Assembly (NCBI GenBank): GCA_019746425.1
Contig: JAIERY010000450.1
Location: 1 to 39,880, forward strand
Direction of reading: 5' to 3'
DNA length: 39,880 nt
Source of the DNA: Cytophagaceae bacterium
GTDB lineage: Bacteria; Bacteroidota; Bacteroidia; Cytophagales; Cytophagaceae
Positions 1 to 6,745 of this stretch are shown piece by piece (position 1 is the first letter of the stretch; each line of letters begins with the position of its first letter). The notes below the pieces were generated by a model, which was not told the DNA's origin, ran no database searches, and was given only the letters and a program-made list of their open reading frames with translations. The position numbers were made by a program, and so were the translations under genes.

Positions 1-51
1 TCCTTCGGACTTTTGATAAGTTATAAACTTATCTTTCATTCAAAGTACTAA

Positions 52-393
52 GTCAAAAGAAGACTTAGCACAACGGGAGTACAAAGAGGAAAAATGGAAG
101 AATTTGAATGGGCATTTCTTGCTCATGCTCTTAAAAAATTAGAAAAATCAAAAATCTTTATAAATGATACCGCTGCAATTTCTATAGAAGAATTATTCAT
201 ACAATCACGAAAGCTGAAATTCCAAGAGGGGATTAAATTAATAGTAATTGATTATTTAGAGCTTATAGGTAATCCCAATAAAAATTTTACTAATTATAAA
301 AATTATGAGGATGCTAAGACTGAATATATCCTGCGGGAATTAAAAAAACTTTCAAGAATTATAAATGTCCCTATAGTTGTTTTAACTCAATAA
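52..393 (+). pseudogene. Replicative DNA helicase (DnaB-type) fragment
   Basis: This is the middle of a DnaB-family RecA-fold helicase domain. From the ATG at 94 (99 codons) it reads through the FINDTAAISIEEL segment (family form IDD-LSI-EL), a Walker B-like block LIVIDYLELI, and the RELKKLSRIINVPIVVLTQ segment that ends at the position of the family motif NVPVxALSQ. The similarity extends a little upstream of the ATG, where RLSTTGVQRGKMEEFEW resembles the RTG-L-EW segment, back to an in-frame stop at 49-51. The N-terminal domain, Walker A and the end of the ATPase domain are missing, against about 450 residues for a complete enzyme. It stops exactly where a transposase fragment begins on the other strand. 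I read it as a decayed remnant, probably of a phage or plasmid helicase, not a working gene. Confidence 0.7.
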
Positions 394-510
394 TTGAGTC
401 CATGAATGGAAGTCGCTTAAATGATCCCTATATTGTTCCTCTAACTGTTTGCCATCTACACAAAAATAGTCACCTAGACTTTTGCAGCTTACTGGTTTAG
501 TATCGAGCAA
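382..510 (-). pseudogene. ISAon1-family transposase, second part, truncated
   Basis: Directly after the upstream transposase part, in another frame, is a short reading frame beginning around a TTG (508-510). It contains the segment KSLGDYFCVDGKQLEEQYRD and then HLSDFHSWTQ. From memory of the family this matches the start of the catalytic part of ISAon1/ISL3-like transposases (FLGVDGK-LQDQYK-HLS-F--W-Q). It is cut after about 40 codons where it meets the DnaB fragment, so the whole catalytic domain is missing. The junction lies in a short perfect inverted repeat (ACTCAAT-A-ATTGAGT, 385-399). Confidence 0.6.
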
Positions 511-853
511 TAACTTTTAAAAAATCCGCGAATTCCTTAGTCATTCGCGTTCCCTGAGCTACATAATCCCAGTTTCTTGACACTATGCTTGAGCTGATTT
601 GGTTTACCCAGCGTCTACGTTTGACAATTAAATAGCCAGCCTTCCCTCTGATGGGGAAGTCCTGCACTCTAATTTGATCCATAAAACCTTTTGATGTCAG
701 CCGTTGTCCTTTAAACTCTGCAGGAACAATATTTTTCTCCTCTAAATAAATGTTAAATCCCTGGTCAGATACAATAACATTAGATACATCAAAAAAATCT
801 AAAATACCCTCTGGTAGAAAAAGTCTAACTAGTTTTAAATCTTCTGCATTCAT
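497..853 (-). CDS. ISAon1-family transposase N-terminal region protein
   Basis: This is a small protein of 118 residues if started at the ATG at 853 (MNAEDLKLV). An ATG at 907 would add residues read through a C-homopolymer that belongs to the neighbouring fragment, so I reject it. Recognisable family blocks are LFLPEGILDFFDV, the GFMDQIRVQDFPIRGKAGYL segment, KRRRWVNQ and RNWDYVAQGTRMTKEFADFL. In intact elements this N-terminal piece precedes a separate catalytic frame. Here that frame is truncated, so the element cannot transpose by itself. This piece still reads open from start to stop, but I would treat it as part of a dead insertion sequence. Confidence 0.72.
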   Translation of the reverse strand: MNAEDLKLVRLFLPEGILDFFDVSNVIVSDQGFNIYLEEKNIVPAEFKGQRLTSKGFMDQIRVQDFPIRGKAGYLIVKRRRWVNQISSSIVSRNWDYVAQGTRMTKEFADFLKVIARY

Positions 854-879
854 AAATGCAAAGTAAAGATTTTTTTCTT

Positions 880-1068
880 CCCCCCCCAGAAATTCCGATT
901 GATCCAAATATCATTCAAAACCTTGAGTTATACTTTAAAACCGCTAAGATAGAGGATAAGCAAAAGCTTATTGGTTCAATCTTTCAGGAAAATCTCATTA
1001 TTGAAAATGGCAAGTGTCGAACCGCTCGTGAGTGTGAGGTAATATTGAGTTTAAAGGGAAAAAGCTGA
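880..1068 (+). pseudogene. C-terminal tail of a large serine recombinase
   Basis: About 60 codons ending in a normal stop at 1068. The sequence runs IQNLELYFKTAKIEDKQKLI, then GSIFQENLIIENGKCRTARE. This resembles the last residues of Bacteroidota large serine recombinases (resolvases), which end with a segment of the type KQKIVGSIFPEKLIYENGKYRT. The catalytic resolvase domain is absent, and the 5' side is replaced by the transposase remnant. It is therefore a fragment, probably left by insertion or deletion in an integrated element next to tRNA-Leu. The assignment rests on short motif similarity only. Confidence 0.6.
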
Positions 1069-1094
1069 CTAAAAAGTCAGCTCTTCCCGCTTTG

Positions 1095-1179
1095 TACCAG
1101 GAGTGGGACTTGAACCCACACGACTTTAAGGGTCACAGGATTTTAAGTCCTGCGTGTCTACCAATTCCACCATCCCGGC
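1095..1179 (-). tRNA. tRNA-Leu (UAA)
   Basis: Reading the minus strand from 1179, the acceptor GCCGGGA pairs with TCCTGGT. It has a D-arm TGGTAGACA typical of class II tRNA, an anticodon stem CAGGA/TCCTG around loop CTTAAAA with anticodon TAA, a variable arm, and a T-arm GTGGGTTCAAGTCCCAC. Length is about 85 nt and no CCA is encoded. The mobile-element debris lies directly on its 3' side, which is where tRNA-targeting integrases act. Confidence 0.93.
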
Positions 1180-1225
1180 AGGAATAGTTATTGATTTTTT
1201 GAGTTAGTGATTGAGTGATTTTGTC

Positions 1226-1571
1226 TCATTTTTCACTCAAAGTTTTTCTCGATGAAGCAAAGATTTTAAGAAGTTCTTTCATTGTATTCTTTCTCCATCA
1301 AATTTTTTGAAACCAGTTCTGCTTCAGCTAAAATTTCCATCCAATACAGACATTCATCTGCTTCTTCAATCACTATACTTAACTTTGAAAAGAACTCTCT
1401 TTGTGATCTTGCCCTGCAGGCTGCTCTATAGTTTGCTCCAACCGAGGTGCCAGCTCTTAATAACTGATTTCTAGGAATGTTGATTTCTGGAGTATTCTTA
1501 AAACCTTGCGACAACTTGATTATAGATACCGCAAACCTTTTGGTGCGAATTCTTAATGCTTCCTGATTCAA
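1226..1571 (-). pseudogene. Four-helix bundle (S23-like) protein, frameshifted near its C-terminus
   Basis: The main frame starts at ATG 1571 and gives 101 residues ending at 1266. It has the family pattern of 23S-rRNA-intervening-sequence (S23) four-helix-bundle proteins: RFAVSIIKLSQG, then RNQLLRAGTSVGANYRAACR, then FFSKLSIVIEEADECLYWME. The expected tail of the family is present one frame over: MKELLKIFASSRKTLSEK ends at a TGA at 1226-1228. The total length differs from a whole number of codons by one base, so one extra base around 1275-1290 explains the break. The family has no firmly known function; members occur inside rRNA spacers and as stand-alone genes. This copy lies between two tRNA genes on the same strand. 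Confidence 0.7.
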
Positions 1572-1628
1572 TTAAATAGCTGGCTTAATTAATTATTAAT
1601 TCACCCGATCACAAAATCTTACTTATTG

Positions 1629-1701
1629 AGCGGGAGACGGGATTCGAACCCGCGACCTCGACCTTGGCAAGGTCGCGCTCTACCAACTGAGCTACTCCCG
1701 C
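1629..1701 (-). tRNA. tRNA-Gly (GCC)
   Basis: The minus strand from 1701 gives acceptor GCGGGAG paired with CTCCCGC, D-arm AGCTCAGTTGGTAGAGC, anticodon stem CGACC/GGTCG with loop TTGCCAA (anticodon GCC), and T-arm GCGGGTTCGAATCCCGT. It is 73 nt with discriminator T and no encoded CCA. A matching Bacteroidota promoter lies just upstream. Confidence 0.95.
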
Positions 1702-1715
1702 TTAATCTGGGACTG

Positions 1716-1745
1716 CAAAATTAAGGAATAGGCTTAATTTTACAA
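1716..1745 (-). promoter_or_regulatory. Bacteroidota-type promoter of tRNA-Gly
   Basis: On the minus strand, TTG (1745-1743) is followed after exactly 19 bases by TAATTTTG (1723-1716). This is a perfect match to the Bacteroidota consensus TTG-N19-TAnnTTTG (-33/-7). The tRNA 5' end is 15 bases downstream. It may also drive the S23-like gene and tRNA-Leu, for which I see no separate promoter. Confidence 0.75.
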
Positions 1746-2161
1746 TATTATTCCATAAAAAATTTGAAATTCTTTAAATAAGGAAGTTTTTGGGAAAATT
1801 GGCACTTAAGACCTGTTTTGTCGCTGGCCAACAGCCTCCTGCAATATTGACAAAGATCATTTTCCAGGGTATGATCCGTCATTATATCTCATAAACTGCA
1901 TAGCTACTTTTGATCAGTAAATAATCAAAAGTATTATAAGAGCTATCATAGAATTATTCTTACTCCTGCTGATTGTCATGGGAGTTATAGTTAGCAGCCT
2001 GTCATCAAGCGATTTTGAAAACTCTTCCAATGAAAATCCGGGAGTTGAAGTTTATGATGAAAATGGTGTACCGATGAAAATTTAATGAGCATATGAAGGA
2101 TAGTTGCATTTATTAGAAAGTGCTTTTTCTTATATTGCCTCTCTTCTAATAAATTATTCTC
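1746..2161. other. Intergenic region with a possible small membrane peptide
   Basis: No clear gene lies between the tRNA-Gly promoter and the next gene. A + strand frame open from 1921 to the TAA at 2083-2085 encodes a hydrophobic stretch (ELFLLLLIVMGVIVSS) followed by a polar tail (PGVEVYDENGVPMKI). The only ATG in it is at 1978, inside the hydrophobic part, and I see no ribosome binding site. It could be a short membrane peptide with a non-standard start or chance. Confidence 0.3.
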
Positions 2162-3697
2162 ATGAAACGCAACGATTACCTTCTGGCTCTTACCTCCGGA
2201 TTTCTTTCTGCTCCTGAAGATGAACTCAATCAGCTATACAGTGAATTCGGAAAATATTATGAATTTTATGAATTGGGAAAAGCCGGGCAGGTATCACTGG
2301 GAGGTAGGGACAGCAATGACCAGGAAGCTGGCTTTGTACAGTGGATCAATTCATTGCGGAAAGAAAAAATCAAAAATGTAGATTTTGTATACGGCACTTT
2401 TTCCTCTGGTGATCTTCCTAATCATATAGTATCTGCTTTTGCAGGAGCTCAGGAGCTCCTCCTTCAGGTAACTACTTCAAAAGGCCTCAAAACATTTACA
2501 CTTCATACTTATTTCAGTCCGCAATCTGAAATGAAGCCGGCACAGTTCATTGAGCTTATTGATGCTCAGACTCAGAAAGGAAAATTATGGGATCGTATCA
2601 TTGCGCTTCTCCAGGAATCTAATGAAATGAATAATCGTCCGGCTTTTGAAGAAAAAAAAATAAAAGAATACCTTATCACCCGTGAAGGAGAATATGTTTT
2701 TGACGGTATGGCAAGTCAGCTGATGCAGGAAGTGCAAGTGGAATGTGAAGTAATGAAAACACCTTTCATTATACCTTCCGCTTTGCAGTCTCTCTTCTAT
2801 AAATCGGAATTTGATTTTGGTGATAGCGATCGTGAAATAGTTTTTTTCTATGCGACCACAGAGTTAACAGCGTCTGAAGTGTTACTTCTGATCAACGCAC
2901 AGCCCTTTAAAGAAGAGATCTGGGAAAAATGTGCGGAAGATCTCAGCGTATATCCTAATCCTTTGATTCCTGTAAGCACAGCCGGCGAATTGAAAGCTTT
3001 TGCGGAAAAAATGAATGTGGAAACTGCAAGCAATTTCTCGCATACAGTTTGCAGAATTATTTGCGGACTGTGTGAAGAGCATCATAGCAAACCGGTAGTG
3101 CCTTCGTCGGTTAAAGATAAATTTGGCCCGGATGAACAGGAGAATGCGCGTGCTCAGGCACGAAGCATGCTCAACAGCAAGCAATGGTTTCTTACGGCAA
3201 ATCAAAATCCATGGGAGCTTTATTTTTTTGAACTGGTATCGGCAGCAACGGGAGAGGCCCCGCGGGAAATTGAAGAAGTGAAAAAAGATTTCAGGAGTGT
3301 GCTTCAGGAAATAGAATCCTTTGCCGTTAAAATTGACTCCCCTTTTTCAGAAGCGTTCGGGCTCGCAGATTATTTATTAAGCGATAAAGTTCCGTCAGGA
3401 AATTTCGACACAGCGCACCTGGAAGCTATTAAAAAAGATATGCTGAGCAAAAGATTTACAGATATCGCACTTGAAAATTTCGAAGCACGATTTTCTTATT
3501 GTTCTGAGTTTAAAAAATTCAACTGGTCGTCGTCACGCCTTTTCGGTTTAATTGCTGTGAGCATTTCAGATGTGTTCGGCGGCATGGGCTCATGGAACGA
3601 CATCTATGTAGAAAGCGATCCGGAAACCTATGAAAGATTATCTGCAGCGCTTTTTAAAAACATGAAACTATACTTTGCAGCGATGCTTTCTGTCTGA
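2162..3697 (+). CDS. Hypothetical protein, 511 aa, cytosolic
   Basis: I do not recognise this protein. It starts with ATG at 2162 (MKRNDYLLALTSGFL), has no signal peptide and no membrane-length hydrophobic segment, and is acidic with mixed alpha/beta-looking sequence. Cysteines cluster at residues 296-304 (VCRIICGLC), followed by EEHHSKP, which could be a metal or redox site but fits no named motif I know. The ORF is long, has normal codon use and ends just before a strong terminator hairpin. It therefore looks like a real monocistronic gene. Neighbours (tRNA genes on the left, a DUF486 gene behind a second hairpin on the right) give no functional hint. Confidence 0.8.
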   Translation: MKRNDYLLALTSGFLSAPEDELNQLYSEFGKYYEFYELGKAGQVSLGGRDSNDQEAGFVQWINSLRKEKIKNVDFVYGTFSSGDLPNHIVSAFAGAQELLLQVTTSKGLKTFTLHTYFSPQSEMKPAQFIELIDAQTQKGKLWDRIIALLQESNEMNNRPAFEEKKIKEYLITREGEYVFDGMASQLMQEVQVECEVMKTPFIIPSALQSLFYKSEFDFGDSDREIVFFYATTELTASEVLLLINAQPFKEEIWEKCAEDLSVYPNPLIPVSTAGELKAFAEKMNVETASNFSHTVCRIICGLCEEHHSKPVVPSSVKDKFGPDEQENARAQARSMLNSKQWFLTANQNPWELYFFELVSAATGEAPREIEEVKKDFRSVLQEIESFAVKIDSPFSEAFGLADYLLSDKVPSGNFDTAHLEAIKKDMLSKRFTDIALENFEARFSYCSEFKKFNWSSSRLFGLIAVSISDVFGGMGSWNDIYVESDPETYERLSAALFKNMKLYFAAMLSV

Positions 3698-3703
3698 AAG
3701 GTT

Positions 3704-3733
3704 CCCGGAAATGATTTCCGGGATTATTTTTTT
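3704..3733 (+). terminator. Rho-independent terminator of the 511-aa gene
   Basis: A perfect stem CCCGGAAA / TTTCCGGG with a two-base loop is followed shortly by a run of T (3726-3733). It begins 7 bases after the stop codon. Confidence 0.85.
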
Positions 3734-3842
3734 GTTATTGCACCCAATACATAGGCTGTTTGTTTTTTCATTGAAGGAACATGCTATAATATCATTGATT
3801 GAAAAGCACCTTAAATAAAATTATTTTAACTTTTAAAACCCC

Positions 3843-3876
3843 AACCTCCGATTTTTACCGGAGGTTTCTTATTTTT
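3843..3876 (+). terminator. Hairpin before the DUF486 gene
   Basis: The stem AACCTCCG / CGGAGGTT with loop ATTTTTAC is followed by TTCTTATTTTT. It has terminator form, but it sits 110 bases after another terminator and only 15 bases before the next start codon. It may be a second-stage terminator or a hairpin in the leader of the next gene. Confidence 0.5.
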
Positions 3877-3881
3877 AGCTT

Positions 3882-4256
3882 ATGAAGATCACCTTGACAA
3901 TAATTTTCCTTCTCATTTCCAATGCCTTCATGACCCTGGCCTGGTATGGACATCTTTATTATTTCAAAAAGTTTTCCTGGGTGACTACACTGGGCTTATT
4001 CGGTGTGATACTGATAAGCTGGGGAGTAGCATTCTTTGAATACGTCTTTCAGGTGCCAGCTAATAAAATTGGCTTCGATGGAAACGGCGGCCCCTTTTCT
4101 CTTTTTGAATTAAAGATTATCCAGGAAGTAATATCGTTAACGGTGTTCAGCATTTTTGCCATATATATTTTTAAAACAGATAAGCTTGCGTGGAATTACA
4201 TTGTAGGCTTTGCCTTTATGGTACTGGCAGTATTTTTTATTTTTAAGAAATGGTAG
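3882..4256 (+). CDS. DMT-superfamily membrane protein, DUF486 family
   Basis: A 124-residue integral membrane protein with four hydrophobic segments (about residues 3-22, 34-55, 80-98 and 104-121). It carries the family landmarks NAFMTLAWYGHL near the start, SWGVAFFEYVFQVPANKIG in the middle, and FSLFELKIIQEVISLTVF in the third segment. The length matches DUF486 proteins, which belong to the small drug/metabolite transporter superfamily. The substrate is unknown. The gene appears to be monocistronic; downstream is a repeat-containing spacer. Confidence 0.9.
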   Translation: MKITLTIIFLLISNAFMTLAWYGHLYYFKKFSWVTTLGLFGVILISWGVAFFEYVFQVPANKIGFDGNGGPFSLFELKIIQEVISLTVFSIFAIYIFKTDKLAWNYIVGFAFMVLAVFFIFKKW

Positions 4257-4260
4257 AAAG

Positions 4261-4381
4261 AGGCAATAGGGATGGTCAATAGGCAAAAGTTAATAAATAG
4301 ACATCTCCTTATCATGCGCAGATGCTGTGTGCTTTAAATTATATAAACTATTCAGCTCTACACTATTGCCCACTGCCTATT
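4261..4381. repeat. GGCAATA-type heptamer repeats in inverted arrangement
   Basis: AGGCAATAGG and CAATAGGCAAAAG (4261-4290) face an inverted counterpart ATTGCCCACTGCCTAT (4365-4380). The same sequence type recurs at 9529-9588. This fills most of the spacer before the MoxR gene. A short + frame across it (4327-4629) is not coding. Confidence 0.55.
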
Positions 4382-4414
4382 TTTCATTAATTTGGAAAAA
4401 ACTCTATTCATTGA

Positions 4415-5404
4415 ATGAAAGAAGTACCCACCCAGGAAAAGACCAGGCTGCAGCAGCAGAAAATCAAAGTTGTGATAGACGAAGTCGGGAAAGTTGTCGT
4501 CGGCCAAAAGTATATGGTCAACCGTTTGCTGGTCGGGCTATTTACCAATGGTCACGTATTGCTGGAAGGAGTGCCCGGCCTTGCCAAAACACTTACGGTG
4601 AATACTCTTGCCAAAGTTCTCGACCTTGATTTTCAGCGCATACAGTTCACACCTGACCTGCTTCCCGCCGACCTGGTAGGAACTATGATTTATAACCAGT
4701 CGCGCAGTGAGTTTGAAGTAAAGAAAGGACCTATTTTTGCAAATCTTATTCTTGCCGATGAAGTAAACAGGTCTCCGGCAAAAGTACAGTCGGCTCTGCT
4801 CGAAGCCATGCAGGAAAGACAAGTGACGATTGGTGAAACTACTTTCAAATTAGATTCTCCTTTTCTGGTGCTTGCTACACAAAACCCGGTAGAGCAGGAA
4901 GGAACTTACCCTTTGCCCGAAGCGCAGGTTGACCGCTTCATGCTGAAAGTTTTTGTAGACTATCTTGATAAAGATGCGGAGCTGGAAGTGATGCGCAGGA
5001 TGTCTAATATGAGCTTTGATTATGAAGTGAAAAAAGTATTGAATAAGAACGACATTTTTGAAATAAGATCGGAGATCAACAAAATCAATATTTCAGAATC
5101 GCTGGAGAGATATATTATAGAGCTGGTATTTGCGACAAGGAAGCCAAAAGATTATGGCCTGAATGATGAAGCCGGCTATATACAGTTTGGCGCTTCTCCC
5201 CGTGCAAGCATCAATTTAAACCTGGCGGCAAAAGCCATCGCATTTTTTAATGAGAGAGACTACGTCCTGCCCGAAGACATTAAAGAAATAGCGCATGATG
5301 TCTTGAATCACCGCATCATCCTCACCTACGAAGCCGAAGCCGACGGCATTACTACTAAACAGATTATTGAAAATATTTTGAGGAAAGTGAATATTACGAG
5401 ATAG
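4415..5404 (+). CDS. MoxR family AAA+ ATPase
   Basis: A 329-residue MoxR-type ATPase. It has Walker A GVPGLAKT (residues 52-59), Walker B LILADE followed by VNRSPAKVQSALLEAMQER (111-136), sensor 1 ATQNPVEQEGTYPLPEAQVDRF (in two parts from 154 to 175), and a C-terminal lid domain with a GASPRAS sensor 2 motif near residue 270. MoxR proteins act as chaperone-like ATPases, usually with DUF58 and von Willebrand A-domain proteins encoded next door. Here no such partner follows; the next genes run the other way. This copy is therefore an orphan in the window. The start at 4415 is the natural N-terminus for the family; no ribosome binding site is visible. Confidence 0.95.
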   Translation: MKEVPTQEKTRLQQQKIKVVIDEVGKVVVGQKYMVNRLLVGLFTNGHVLLEGVPGLAKTLTVNTLAKVLDLDFQRIQFTPDLLPADLVGTMIYNQSRSEFEVKKGPIFANLILADEVNRSPAKVQSALLEAMQERQVTIGETTFKLDSPFLVLATQNPVEQEGTYPLPEAQVDRFMLKVFVDYLDKDAELEVMRRMSNMSFDYEVKKVLNKNDIFEIRSEINKINISESLERYIIELVFATRKPKDYGLNDEAGYIQFGASPRASINLNLAAKAIAFFNERDYVLPEDIKEIAHDVLNHRIILTYEAEADGITTKQIIENILRKVNITR

Positions 5405-5432
5405 TCGACGGTCGATGGTCCATAGTCCATAG
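5402..5432. repeat. Heptanucleotide tandem repeat (GTCGACG/TCCATAG type)
   Basis: The stretch from 5402 reads as successive 7-mers TAGTCGA, CGGTCGA, TGGTCCA, TAGTCCA, TAG. It starts at the MoxR stop codon. It resembles heptamer repeats scattered in other Bacteroidota genomes (from memory). Confidence 0.6.
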
Positions 5433-5463
5433 AAAAGCGGTTATTAGTTTTATAAAGCTGGAC

Positions 5464-5774
5464 TTATCTTAAATCTATTTCCATTGTTATTTTCAAAGTA
5501 TCAATATCGACATCTATTGCATAGACAAGTTTTCCATTTTCATAAAGTCCACGTTTACAAATTTCTGGCCCTTAAACTCTTGTATTTCCTTTTTAATTTT
5601 AAAAACAGGCTGTATAAAATTTACCATCCTATGTTCTCTGATAAACTTTTTGGCAACTTCGCTGACTTGTCTTTCTGTCGCCGGGCTGATAGAATCAGAT
5701 TCTTTCAGAGAAAAAGCTATTGCCGCATGTTGGGCAAATATCATCACAGTAATTATGTAAAAATATTTCTTCAT
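5464..5774 (-). pseudogene. Small secreted protein, frameshifted
   Basis: The frame from ATG 5774 gives an 86-residue protein with a clear signal peptide (MKKYFYIITVMIFAQHAAIA) and ends at 5514. Around 5550 the better continuation is in another frame: GLYENGKLVYAIDVDIDTLK, then ITMEIDLR, ends with TAA at 5464-5466. That reading looks like ordinary protein, while the tail of the uninterrupted frame (MKMENLSMQ) does not. The span of 311 bases is one base short of a whole number of codons, so one lost base near 5549-5556 would explain it. I recognise no family. It is either a broken gene or a sequencing error. Confidence 0.5.
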
Positions 5775-5783
5775 AATATATAA

Positions 5784-5820
5784 AAGTCCGAAATCAGATT
5801 GTTACCTCCACTTCGGACTT
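5784..5820 (-). terminator. Hairpin downstream of the 232-aa secreted protein
   Basis: The inverted arms AAGTCCGAA (5784-5792) and TTCGGACTT (5812-5820) enclose a 19-base loop. On the minus strand the stem is followed by TTATAT. It lies 31 bases past the stop of the leftward gene and is a plausible, moderately weak terminator. The window begins with a similar half-arm (TTCGGACTTTT). Confidence 0.5.
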
Positions 5821-5821
5821 C

Positions 5822-5846
5822 ATTCAAAATTCAACATTCATAATTT
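5822..5846. repeat. Heptanucleotide tandem repeat (ATTCAAA type)
   Basis: Successive 7-mers ATTCAAA, ATTCAAC, ATTCATA, ATTT lie between the hairpin and the stop codon of the leftward gene. Confidence 0.5.
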
Positions 5847-5850
5847 AAAA

Positions 5851-6549
5851 CTACTTCCCTATCGCTCCCAGCTCTGCCTTTTTCAGCTCCAGCGCTTTTC
5901 TTACCTTCTCTACATTTTCCGCCGCAGTTGCCTGATCTTTTTTGTTCTGCTCAATATCTTTTTGAAGCTGTACTAATTTTTCACCATTTTCTTTCAGTTT
6001 CTGTTCGAGATTAATTTTTTCCTGTTTATTATTTTCCACGTCTTTCACTATATCCTGTCCTTCTTTCACTTTTTTTTCCTGTGCTTTCACGGCAGTAGCT
6101 ACTGCTTTTTCTGCTTCTTCAATCTGCTCATTCTTGTCATCCCTGTAAGCCTGGATGGCAAATTCATATAAAATTTTCTCTGCGGCACTATAAGCGGATG
6201 AAGTATTTTTGCTCACGTGCTGTTTTCCCATATCAATGGCCCACCATACCATAGTTCCTTTTCCTGTATTTTTTACAACCGAAGTAATAACGCAGGGCGA
6301 AGAAGAAACGCTGGGAATATTCGCTACAGCTACTGTATATACTCCTTTGGAGTAGTCAACTTTTCCGTAAGATTTCAATTGTTTTTCCCAGGCTTTTTCT
6401 ATTTTTTTATTATCAAGCGCTATTACGGTAGACATGCCCTGTCTTGAAATTTTTTCAATGACTTCAGTGCTTTCTGATACGGTAACCTTTTGGGCGTCTG
6501 CGAGGTTAATGACAAATAACAGAATTAAAAATGTGGTTAATTTTTTCAT
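5851..6549 (-). CDS. Secreted protein with C-terminal coiled coil, unknown function
   Basis: A 232-residue protein with a signal peptide (about residues 1-19, ending ADAQ). It has an N-terminal globular part (20-130, including VTVSESTEVIEKISRQGMST and a MVWWAIDMGKQH segment) and a long charged coiled coil from about 140 to 225 rich in K, E, Q and A. Related proteins are common in Bacteroidota, but I know no assigned function. It probably acts in the periplasm. The terminal residues LKKAELGAIGK close the coil. It is transcribed leftward, divergent from the epimerase gene. Confidence 0.8.
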   Translation of the reverse strand: MKKLTTFLILLFVINLADAQKVTVSESTEVIEKISRQGMSTVIALDNKKIEKAWEKQLKSYGKVDYSKGVYTVAVANIPSVSSSPCVITSVVKNTGKGTMVWWAIDMGKQHVSKNTSSAYSAAEKILYEFAIQAYRDDKNEQIEEAEKAVATAVKAQEKKVKEGQDIVKDVENNKQEKINLEQKLKENGEKLVQLQKDIEQNKKDQATAAENVEKVRKALELKKAELGAIGK

Positions 6550-6678
6550 ATGAGTGGTTTCTTAGGGTTCCAATGTTTTATTGGTAAGTAAATTAGTCAG
6601 AATTATGATCAGATAAAAGCAATTTTTTAGCCAGAATTTTTAATATTACTTTAAAATCTTTAATAATCAGAGAACTAG

Positions 6679-6710
6679 TTTGCGAAGCCTTTAAGGATTC
6701 GTAAACTTAA
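6679..6710 (+). repeat. Dispersed repeat TTTGCGAAGCCTT...GGATTCGTAAACTTA, copy 1
   Basis: This 32-base element recurs at 18040-18070 with four or fewer differences, and its first two thirds recur inverted at 18003-18025. It lies in the spacer between divergent genes and has no coding potential. Confidence 0.7.
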
Positions 6711-6745
6711 CTGGAAACTATCAGATTCATATAAAACTTTATTTT

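Larger units (their letters stand above)
382..890 (-). mobile_element. Remnant of an ISAon1-type insertion sequence
   Basis: The two transposase pieces together mark an insertion-sequence remnant between a helicase fragment on the left and a recombinase tail on the right. The right limit is about 860-890, where a T-run and a C-run (TTTTTTTCTTCCCCCCCC) separate the transposase start from the recombinase reading frame. The left limit is at 382-399. I could not identify terminal inverted repeats or a target duplication, so the ends are approximate. Confidence 0.5.

Noticed and set aside
854-907. N-terminal extension of the transposase piece to ATG 907
   Set aside because: The extension is read from a T/C homopolymer and the recombinase fragment on the other strand; the family start fits ATG 853.
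4327-4629. + strand ORF of 100 codons before and into the MoxR gene
   Set aside because: It overlaps the MoxR N-terminus in another frame, including its Walker A region, and begins in repeat DNA.
5484-5783. + strand ORF of 99 codons opposite the small secreted protein
   Set aside because: The opposite strand carries a signal peptide and a better reading; this frame is rich in F/Y/H, as typical of antisense AT-rich DNA.
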